A stretch of DNA of 64,000 nt from Actinomyces radicidentis (GTDB lineage: Bacteria; Actinomycetota; Actinomycetes; Actinomycetales; Actinomycetaceae), in assembly GCF_001553565.1 (NCBI RefSeq), contig NZ_CP014228.1, positions 434,001 through 498,000 on the forward strand, in the 5' to 3' direction. Made by a program: the position numbers and the translations under genes. Each line of letters opens with the position of its first letter. The first letter of the stretch is position 1. This document shows positions 57,567 to 64,000 of this stretch, piece after piece. Under the pieces are notes generated by a model that saw only the letters and a list, made by a program, of their open reading frames with translations, ran no database searches and was not told the origin of the DNA.

Positions 57567-58741
57567 CCAACGTCCTGATCCTGCAGCAGCCGGGTTCGTC
57601 GTCGCCGATCGACCAGTGGCTGCGGGAGGTCGATCCGCAGGTGCGGTTGGCTATCATCACCGGGCCTGGTTCGATCCGCAAGGGCTCTTACGCAGAAGGG
57701 GTGAAGGTAGTCGAGACCGACGACTACTTCTCTCCCGAGACCATGGTCGTGGCGCGAGCCGCAGCTATCGAGATCGCGGCCGACCACGTGGTCAGCAACG
57801 CCGAGCAGGACGTCTTGCGGGTCGCGGAACTCCGCGATGCGCTGGGCCTGCCCGGGATGTCCGCCCAGCTGGCTTTAGCCTTCCGTGACAAGCTCGTGAT
57901 GAAGCAGTTGTTCGCCGACGCGGGCCTCGTCGCCGCTCCCGCAGCTCCGGTCCGCTGCGTGCACGACATCGTCGCACTCTCGCACGAGCACGGTCGCGGC
58001 GTAGTCAAGCCGCTGGATGGCATGGGAGCCAAGGACCTCGTCGTGATCCCTGCCGAAGCCGCACAGGCCGACGTCTTTGAGGCAGTCGCGCCCCTCCTAG
58101 AGGAACTGCACGCAGGTCGACTCATGTGGGAGAAGTTTGTCCCTGGCGATGGTCTCCACTGCGACGTGACGCTGCTGGAGAAGGACATCAAGATCTTCTC
58201 GGTTTCCCGCACGCTCGCCCCGCCGCACGCTTACGCGACGCACAACTATACTTCCTACACCTTGGACTGGACCGATCCTACCTATGCTCAGGCGCGCAAG
58301 TGCGTTGAGCAGTTGGTCGGCGCGATGCCCCCGAAACACGGCGTGACGATGTTGCACTTCGAGCTGTTCGAGAACCCCGACGGCAGCGGCCTCACCGCTG
58401 GCGAAGTGGGCGCGCGAATGGGCGGAGGTGGCATCCGCGCCGCAGTGCGGGAGGTGACCGGTCGCGACATCGCTCGCGAGGGCTACCTCTTCGCCGCTGG
58501 CTACGGTGGGTCGCTAGAGGCCACGCCGCCCCCGGAGACCTCCGCCGGTTGGATGCTGTTCACCAGCACGGCGCCCGAATTGGGCGACCCCCGCCCGGAG
58601 TGGGTCGTCTCGACGTGGACGCGTCCGCGCACCACTTCCACGCCGCAGCACTCCGTTGACGCCGTCGGAGGAATGATCGTGCGCGCTGACTCCTCCGCAG
58701 CACTCCGGGCGACCCTCGAGTCGCTCCATTGGCACTTGTGA
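57563..58741 (+). CDS. ATP-grasp ligase 2 of the phosphonate cluster
   Basis: The 392-residue protein has the same layout as its neighbour: an N-terminal domain (residues 1-110), the glycine loop VVKPLDGMGAKDLVVI near 148, MWEKFVPGDGLHCDV, and the metal-binding GEVGARMGGGGIRAAV near 280. Similarity to ligase 1 is only at motif level, so the two likely use different substrates in successive steps. It is translationally coupled to ligase 1 and separated from PEP mutase by 69 bases. Confidence 0.85.
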   Translation: MTNVLILQQPGSSSPIDQWLREVDPQVRLAIITGPGSIRKGSYAEGVKVVETDDYFSPETMVVARAAAIEIAADHVVSNAEQDVLRVAELRDALGLPGMSAQLALAFRDKLVMKQLFADAGLVAAPAAPVRCVHDIVALSHEHGRGVVKPLDGMGAKDLVVIPAEAAQADVFEAVAPLLEELHAGRLMWEKFVPGDGLHCDVTLLEKDIKIFSVSRTLAPPHAYATHNYTSYTLDWTDPTYAQARKCVEQLVGAMPPKHGVTMLHFELFENPDGSGLTAGEVGARMGGGGIRAAVREVTGRDIAREGYLFAAGYGGSLEATPPPETSAGWMLFTSTAPELGDPRPEWVVSTWTRPRTTSTPQHSVDAVGGMIVRADSSAALRATLESLHWHL

Positions 58742-58810
58742 CGCCATCGCGTCACATCCACTCCCAGCATTCGCTGGCCCATCCCACTGCGACACGAGAG
58801 TCACCATTCG

Positions 58811-59668
58811 ATGATTAACTTCCGCGACACACTAGCCAAGTACAAGCACCTGACCCTGATGGGGATCAATAACGCTCTGAGCGCTCGCCTTGCCGAGCAA
58901 GCGGGCTTCCAGGCACTCTGGTCCTCCAGCCTGGAGGTCTCCGCCTCCCACGGTGTGCCCGACGCGAGTTTCCTGGGTATGAACCAGTTCGTCGAAGCAG
59001 CACATCAGGCTCAGACCGCCGTCGACATCCCGATACTGGCCGATTGTGACTCCGGCTATGGCGACTCGATGAACGTCGCTTATATGGTCCGCAGTTATGA
59101 GGATGCCGGCATCACCGCCGTCTGTATGGAGGACAACCTGTTCCCCAAGGTGAACAGCCTCCTGGACCAGCGCCGCACCATCCTGGGTGCCGACGAGTTC
59201 GTCCAGAAGATCGTCGCCGCCAAGTCCGCCCAGCGCGAGGACTCTTTCTTCGTGATGGCACGCACCGAGAGCTTTATCGCGGGCGAGTCTGTCGATGAAC
59301 TATTGGCCCGTGCCGAGGCCTACCGTGAGGCGGGCGCCGACGCCCTCCTGTTCCACGCCAAGGCCCCCCACACCGAGAAGCTACGCGAGGCTCTCACCTG
59401 TTGGGGCCGCAAGCTCCCTGTGGCGGTCGTGCCAACGGCCTACCCGCGCTACTCGGCTCCCCACCTCCAGGAGGCAGGCGCTGACATTGTCATCTTCGCC
59501 AACCAGGGCATGCGTGCGGCCGTCCGCGCCATGCAGGACGTCTTCGCCACTCTCTCCAAGCACGGTTCGCTGCTGGACGTCGAGGAGCAGATCGCGCCGG
59601 TGAGCGACATCTTCGAGTGCCAGGACCTGACTGAGTGGCGCCGCTTGGCCGACGGAACCCCCGCATGA
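58811..59668 (+). CDS. pepM: Phosphoenolpyruvate phosphomutase
   Basis: The 285-residue protein catalyses PEP to phosphonopyruvate, the C-P bond-forming entry to nearly all known phosphonates. All residues known from the mussel enzyme are present: Trp37, Ser39, Asp51, Asp78, Asp80, Glu107, Lys113, Asn115, Ser116, Arg151 and His182. The hallmark EDKX5NS reads EDNLFPKVNS, so the Lys of EDK is Asn109. The retained NS pair separates it from isocitrate lyase-type relatives. Its TGA overlaps the next ATG. A downstream decarboxylase, needed to pull the unfavourable equilibrium, confirms the biosynthetic direction. Confidence 0.92.
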   Translation: MINFRDTLAKYKHLTLMGINNALSARLAEQAGFQALWSSSLEVSASHGVPDASFLGMNQFVEAAHQAQTAVDIPILADCDSGYGDSMNVAYMVRSYEDAGITAVCMEDNLFPKVNSLLDQRRTILGADEFVQKIVAAKSAQREDSFFVMARTESFIAGESVDELLARAEAYREAGADALLFHAKAPHTEKLREALTCWGRKLPVAVVPTAYPRYSAPHLQEAGADIVIFANQGMRAAVRAMQDVFATLSKHGSLLDVEEQIAPVSDIFECQDLTEWRRLADGTPA

Positions 59669-60723
59669 GTAGCGTCCACCGCTTGAGCGGATTTGAGGGA
59701 CCAGTCAAGGTCCTGGGCTCCAACGCCCGCTTGGACTCCCTAAATGGCCTGAGCCTGGAGCGGCCAGGAACCGTCCGGCTTGGCGACGTCTGCCTCTTCG
59801 AGGTGGTGGCTCTGGGGAGTTCATACAACAACATGGAGAACCCCGCGGGGCGCTCCGAGAAGCTCTATGCCGGGGATTGTTTCGTCGCACCTCTGGGCAA
59901 CCGTGAATCCGGTCACTACATCTGCGGTCATATCCCGTCTGAGGGCCTAGCAGTGACTCGGGAGACCGAGATGAACGTCCTCTCGAACGGAGGCATCGTG
60001 GGCCTGCTCGACCGAGCCCCCGACTACCTTGGGCCGACGGCACGCGTGCGTCTGTTGGGTCGGCTGGCCGACGCGGACGGTCCGCTCAACACCATCGAAC
60101 GTGCGCGAACCCTCTCCACGCCCACCTTCCACAGCCCACTTGTGCTGGTCTGCGCTAGTGGCACCAACACCGGCAAGACGACGTTCATGGGGGCCCTGGT
60201 TCATGAGCTTAGCCGTCAGCTCCCGCATGTCGCGGGCGCTAAGATCGCCGGTACCGGCTGTCTGGAGGACCTAGCCGAGTATCGCGACGCCGGTGCCAAG
60301 ACCGTCTTGGATTTCCCCGACAATGGGCTTCCGTCTACCTACATGGAGTGGGAGATCGTCGGTCCGCGACTGTGGTCTCTGCTCGATCGGGTGAGTGCTG
60401 ACGCGGATCTCACGGTTCTAGAGGCGGGTGGCGACATCATCTGGGCCAACATCCCGGAGATCCTGAAGACTAAGGATTTCACCCGGGCGCTGCGCCGCAT
60501 CGTCTTCATCCCCGGCGATCCGACCGCCGCCCTGGGCGCCCGTCATCTCCTCGACTCCTGGGATGTCGCGACGGAGGTCACGTGGGTGGTTCCGCCGTTC
60601 CTCAATCCCGACACCTTCGCTCGTCGTATGAGTCAACTCGGGCTGGGTGACGTGGTGTGCGACAGCCGCTCCCGGGAGGACATCTCCGCATTGGCACAGT
60701 CGCTGGCAGGAGGGGTGGCGTGA
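59665..60723 (+). CDS. P-loop NTPase of unknown role in the phosphonate cluster
   Basis: The 352-residue protein has an N-terminal domain of about 160 residues (beta-rich, FVAPLGNRESGHYICG) and a C-terminal P-loop domain with Walker A GTNTGKT near 166-172. Later motifs are VLEAGGDIIWANIPEI and VIFIPGDPTAALGA-like (IVFIPGDPTAALGARHLL). The loop and fold recall dethiobiotin synthetase and DUF1611 proteins. I do not know its reaction; phosphorylating or amidating a carboxylate is possible. The ATG at 59665 overlaps the pepM stop. A 10-residue upstream extension exists but is unlikely. Confidence 0.7.
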   Translation: MSSVHRLSGFEGPVKVLGSNARLDSLNGLSLERPGTVRLGDVCLFEVVALGSSYNNMENPAGRSEKLYAGDCFVAPLGNRESGHYICGHIPSEGLAVTRETEMNVLSNGGIVGLLDRAPDYLGPTARVRLLGRLADADGPLNTIERARTLSTPTFHSPLVLVCASGTNTGKTTFMGALVHELSRQLPHVAGAKIAGTGCLEDLAEYRDAGAKTVLDFPDNGLPSTYMEWEIVGPRLWSLLDRVSADADLTVLEAGGDIIWANIPEILKTKDFTRALRRIVFIPGDPTAALGARHLLDSWDVATEVTWVVPPFLNPDTFARRMSQLGLGDVVCDSRSREDISALAQSLAGGVA

Positions 60724-61817
60724 TGGAGAAGCTTGCTGGCGAACAGTTCGTCGCTACGCTCGTCGAACTGGGCATGACTCGTTTCACCGGGGTTCCATGC
60801 TCCACTTTCAAGGGGTTGTTCCACGCCCCGGAGCTGAAGTACCTCCCGGCGCCCCACGAGGGCCTGGCCTACGCCTGGGCTGTCGGCGGACACTTGGCGG
60901 GTCGCCCGACCGGGGTCATCAGCCAGAACAGCGGCGTGGGGAATTTGATAAACGCTCTCACCTCGCTGGCCCTGCCGTGCGACGTGCCCGTCTTCTCGCT
61001 GGTGAGCCTGCGCGGCTACCCGACGCCGGAGTCCGACGAGGCGCAGCACGTGGTTATGGGTGGCGCGACTGAGGGAATCCTTCGCGAGACCGGTGCCATG
61101 GTGCAGGTGATGGACGCTGCTTGCTACGCCGATCAGATGGACGAACTGCTCCACGGCACCCAGCCGAAACCGCGCTTCCTTCTGGTGCCCAAGGGCATGC
61201 TGGTCTGGGAGGCAGCGTCGCCGGTCCGCGACGATGAGCGTGCGAGACGACCAATGTCCGCCATGGACGTGGCTCGCGTGGTCGCTGAGGTCAGGCCACC
61301 GGAGGTGGCGACCTTTGCGACGACGGGATTCTCGTCCCGCTATCTCGCCAGCTTCGGCGATCTGCCCACAAACTTCTATATGCAAGGTTCCATGGGCCAT
61401 GTCCCGGCCCTGGCCGCCGGTTTCGCAGCGGCCAGCGGGCAACCCGTCGTCATCCTGGATGGCGACGGCGCCCTCGCCATGCACCCCGGCGCGATGTCGT
61501 TGGTCGGCCGTGCTGGGCTGCACGTCGTGCACGTGGTGGTCGACAACGGCACCTATGCCTCGACCGGCTCCCAGGCGCTACCGATGGTGCCGCAGTGGCA
61601 CCAGCTGGCCCAAGCCTATCAATATGACCACTGCGCGGACGTCAGCAACGCGGTGGACCTCGCAGAGGCACTCCGCGCCGCTGTGGAGGGCGCCGGTGCG
61701 ACGCTGATCGTGGCGCGCACCAATGACGATGTCTGTAACGACGTCCCGCGTGCCTCGACCCTGATCCGGATGAACGACATGTTCACCCGCCTGCAGACCG
61801 AGGTGGCTCGACGATGA
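60723..61817 (+). CDS. ppd: Phosphonopyruvate decarboxylase
   Basis: This 364-residue thiamine-diphosphate enzyme converts phosphonopyruvate to phosphonoacetaldehyde and CO2. It has the cofactor-activating Glu46 (APHEGLAY), the GVISQNSGVGNLINALTSL segment shared by Ppd and sulfopyruvate decarboxylases, and the C-terminal cofactor motif GDGALAMHPGAM...DNGTY (247-275). One chain carries both halves, as usual for Ppd. The ATG overlaps the preceding stop by one base (TGATG). Pairing with pepM makes the phosphonate substrate near certain. Confidence 0.92.
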   Translation: MEKLAGEQFVATLVELGMTRFTGVPCSTFKGLFHAPELKYLPAPHEGLAYAWAVGGHLAGRPTGVISQNSGVGNLINALTSLALPCDVPVFSLVSLRGYPTPESDEAQHVVMGGATEGILRETGAMVQVMDAACYADQMDELLHGTQPKPRFLLVPKGMLVWEAASPVRDDERARRPMSAMDVARVVAEVRPPEVATFATTGFSSRYLASFGDLPTNFYMQGSMGHVPALAAGFAAASGQPVVILDGDGALAMHPGAMSLVGRAGLHVVHVVVDNGTYASTGSQALPMVPQWHQLAQAYQYDHCADVSNAVDLAEALRAAVEGAGATLIVARTNDDVCNDVPRASTLIRMNDMFTRLQTEVARR

Positions 61818-63196
61818 CCCAAGCACGGACCGACGTCCTCAATCCTTGGACCGGCGAGATAGTCGGCACCGTGCCCAGTATGGGGGCCGATGAGGTTCGC
61901 GACGTGGTCTCGTTCTGTATGAGTTCCCAGGTCGACTTGCTGGCCCACGAGCGCGCGGCGTGCCTCCGCCGCGTCGCGCGGCTGATCGAGCAGGAGGCCG
62001 AGGACTGGGCCCGCCTCATCTCCCAGGAGTCTGGGTTGTCTCTCCATGACACCCGGCACGAGGTGTCACGAGCCCTGGAGGTAATCGAGTGGGGTGCAGT
62101 CGTCGCCGTGACCGAGCGGGGAGAGACCTGGACTTCAGATGTCGCGCGTGGTCACGCCGATCGGGTGTGCTGCTCCTTCCGCGGCCCGATGCCCGGTGTG
62201 GCCTTGGTCGTGACGCCGTTCAACCACCCGCTCAACCAGGTGGTGCACAAACTCGTCCCCGCCATCGCGGCGGGGGCCCGGGTGGTTCTCAAGCCCAGCG
62301 AGAAGACGCCCTTGACTGCGATCAGATTCGTGAACCTGCTGCGCGCAGCCGGGTTGCCTCAGCAACAGGTCCAGGTGGTCACCGGGGATCCGGAGGTGGT
62401 CGTCGGGGCAGCCCTCGGCTGCGATGAGATCACCAGTCTGGCCTTCACCGGCAGCACCCGCGTCGGCCGGATGCTCGGGTACCAGGCTGGCCCCAGGCGT
62501 ATGTCCCTCGAGCTGGGTAGCATCGACTCGGCCATCGTCCTCGACACCACCGACATCGCGCGGACCGCACAGACCGTCCTGCGCGGTGCCTTGGCCAACT
62601 CAGGGCAGCGGTGCACTGCGGTGAAACGAGTGGTGGTCGTGGACGACATGGCCGACGCACTCGTCGATGCGATGGTCACTGGGCTCGCGGACTGGACTTG
62701 TGGCGATCCGCTGGACCCGGCCACGCGGATCGGAACGGTCATCGACGAGACCGCGGCGAGCGCGGCGGCAGCCGCAGTCTCGGCTGCAGTCGACATGGGC
62801 GCGAGGCTGGTGTCTGGCGGCGAACGCCACGGCGCACAACTCGTGCCTATGCTGGTCGATCATTGCCGTCTGGGCATGACCCTTGTGGACTCGGAGGTGT
62901 TCGCCCCAATCGCTCCGGTGATCCGGGTGCGGGATGTCGACGAGGCGATCGAGGTAGCCAACGCAGGCCCCTACGGCCTGTCCTGCGGTGTGTTCACCGA
63001 AAGCCTTTCAAAGGCCACCCAGGTGTCGCGGTGCATGCGGACCGGATCGGTCAACATTAACGAAGTGCCCGGCTGGAGACTCGAGGTGACGCCCTTCGGT
63101 GGCATCGGGGATTCCGGCATGGGCGTGAAAGAGGGGATTGCCCGCATGACCGAGTTCTTCCAGTTTGAAAGGTTGGTCAGCCTCGATGTCCGCTGA
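61814..63196 (+). CDS. Aldehyde dehydrogenase, probable phosphonoacetaldehyde dehydrogenase
   Basis: The 460-residue NAD(P)-dependent aldehyde dehydrogenase has Asn137 (TPFNHPLN), Lys160 (VVLKPSEKTP), Glu233 (SLELGS) and nucleophile Cys267 (NSGQRCTA). It overlaps the ppd stop. The family includes PhnY-type enzymes that oxidise phosphonoacetaldehyde to phosphonoacetate. Position right after the decarboxylase fits that step. It is closer to non-phosphorylating than to acylating enzymes because the Glu and Asn are present. Confidence 0.85.
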   Translation: MTQARTDVLNPWTGEIVGTVPSMGADEVRDVVSFCMSSQVDLLAHERAACLRRVARLIEQEAEDWARLISQESGLSLHDTRHEVSRALEVIEWGAVVAVTERGETWTSDVARGHADRVCCSFRGPMPGVALVVTPFNHPLNQVVHKLVPAIAAGARVVLKPSEKTPLTAIRFVNLLRAAGLPQQQVQVVTGDPEVVVGAALGCDEITSLAFTGSTRVGRMLGYQAGPRRMSLELGSIDSAIVLDTTDIARTAQTVLRGALANSGQRCTAVKRVVVVDDMADALVDAMVTGLADWTCGDPLDPATRIGTVIDETAASAAAAAVSAAVDMGARLVSGGERHGAQLVPMLVDHCRLGMTLVDSEVFAPIAPVIRVRDVDEAIEVANAGPYGLSCGVFTESLSKATQVSRCMRTGSVNINEVPGWRLEVTPFGGIGDSGMGVKEGIARMTEFFQFERLVSLDVR

Positions 63197-63241
63197 GGTG
63201 GATGCCACCACGGCCACCGTCCGAACCCCTCGGGGCGCCGC

Positions 63242-64000
63242 ATGTTCTCCAGCGAGATGAGGTACTTGGCGTCGACCTTCCTGAACAATCTGGGCACCGG
63301 CTTGATGCTCACCGTGCAGGCTGTCTTTGTCACGAAGAACCTGGGGATCTCGCCGGCGCACTTCGGTTTCGTACTAACCTGCGGTGCCGTGCTGGGACTG
63401 TTTGCAGGGGTGGCCTTGGGCAAGTGGTCCGACGGCCGCAACCTGCGGCGTCTGATGCCAGCCTTCGGCGTTCTCCAGGCGATGACCGCGGCGGGCTACC
63501 TGGTGTCGTCGTCGGTATGGCTGCTCGGCGTTGTGGTGGGGCTGGGGGCCATCGCAGGACGCGGCGGCGCTGCTGTCCGGGGCCCGTTTATGGCTGCCCT
63601 GGTTGGCCGCGAACGGTTGGTCACCTATCGAGCGAAGGTGCGGTCGGTGGCCAACGCCGCGATGGCTGTGGGAGCTGCCCTGGGCGGTATCGCCCTTGGC
63701 TTCGGCTCCGGCTTGGCGGTGGGGACCGCTATGGGCATGGTGCCGGTGGGATATCTCCTGGGCGCCTTACTCACAGCGTCGGTGACCCTTCCCCATGCTG
63801 GAGGAACCAAAGCTGGCCCCAAGAAGGAGAGCGCCGTCGCCACGCAGCCCAGTGCGCAGTCTCTGCCGGTGCAGCGCAACCTCAGGTTCCTTATCGTGGT
63901 GGGTTTGAACGCCGTTCTCATGGTCCATGTGCCGCTGCTCGGGGTCGCGTTCCCGCTGTGGATCAGCGGGCGTACCTCGGCACCCAGCTACCTGATCTCC
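63242..64000 (+). CDS. MFS transporter, cut by the window end
   Basis: The open frame MFSSEMRYLASTFLNNLGTG has alternating hydrophobic segments. The loop-2 motif is GKWSDGRNLRRLMP and the second half begins near RNLRFLIVVGLNAVLM, as in MFS sugar-efflux-type exporters. At least 253 residues are present and the C-terminus lies outside. As the last visible gene of the cluster it probably exports the phosphonate product and protects the host. The ATG at 63242 has only a weak ribosome site. Confidence 0.8.
   Translation, partial: MFSSEMRYLASTFLNNLGTGLMLTVQAVFVTKNLGISPAHFGFVLTCGAVLGLFAGVALGKWSDGRNLRRLMPAFGVLQAMTAAGYLVSSSVWLLGVVVGLGAIAGRGGAAVRGPFMAALVGRERLVTYRAKVRSVANAAMAVGAALGGIALGFGSGLAVGTAMGMVPVGYLLGALLTASVTLPHAGGTKAGPKKESAVATQPSAQSLPVQRNLRFLIVVGLNAVLMVHVPLLGVAFPLWISGRTSAPSYLIS

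Noticed and set aside
56355-64000. Phosphonate degradation rather than synthesis
   Set aside because: PEP mutase with all catalytic residues plus decarboxylase, two ligases and an exporter fits synthesis; no C-P lyase, phosphonatase, phosphonoacetate hydrolase or phosphonate ABC importer is visible.

Overview
The window is very GC-rich, uses many GTG starts and is densely packed with GTGA/ATGA start-stop overlaps. Gene content (FprA-type ferredoxin reductase, complete menaquinone and complex I genes, a one-chain biotin-dependent carboxylase, rpmG followed by a MaoC-fold gene) points to an actinobacterium, most likely Actinomycetaceae (Actinomyces-like). The genus is an inference from gene content and style, not from a marker gene.

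Core part, 1-36,845. A biotin ligase gene is divergent from a maf nucleotide pyrophosphatase gene and a one-polypeptide biotin carboxylase/BCCP/carboxyltransferase that reads through into a NUDIX domain. Next come a MarR regulator with a Cys-Gly-Gln repeat tail, a MaoC-fold protein, ribosomal protein L33, tRNA-Met/Thr/Tyr, YajQ, HtpX, a GNAT acetyltransferase, a HEPN-domain pair and FprA. A large minus-strand operon (32,231 down to 13,264) runs menaquinone reductase-like flavoprotein, nuoA to nuoN, polyprenyl diphosphate synthase. It therefore joins NADH dehydrogenase to the making and finishing of its quinone. Divergent from it are menG and menF, then a HtrA-type protease. menD, menC and argF (48,371-52,469) continue the core on the far side of an insertion.

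Insertion, 36,854-48,249. An 11.4 kb block is bounded by ISL3-family elements in the same orientation and flanked by a perfect 8-bp direct repeat (GTGAAACC), the signature of ISL3 transposition. It holds several nested or truncated ISL3 copies, an IS3 element, an IS110 element, an HxlR regulator with a quinone-oxidoreductase pseudogene, and a low-GC cargo. The cargo contains a Tat-signal secreted protein with a Cys-bracketed hydrophobic/cationic C-terminus and a multi-pass membrane protein, possibly a bacteriocin and its immunity partner.

Second mobile zone, 52,466-56,101. This has a DUF3800 pseudogene and a degraded IS256-family element flanked by two inverted 558-bp copies of another transposase fragment. 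Short hairpin elements (29-42 bp) of one family interrupt the ISL3 and IS256 transposases next to their catalytic-acid codons.

Phosphonate gene cluster, 56,107 to the window end. A TTGACA-17-TAACCT promoter and a hairpin-bearing leader precede seven co-directional genes: two ATP-grasp ligases, PEP mutase, a P-loop protein, phosphonopyruvate decarboxylase, an aldehyde dehydrogenase and an MFS exporter cut by the window edge. Together they read as a route PEP -> phosphonopyruvate -> phosphonoacetaldehyde -> phosphonoacetate, followed by ligation to amine partners and export. I regard this as the most interesting system here.
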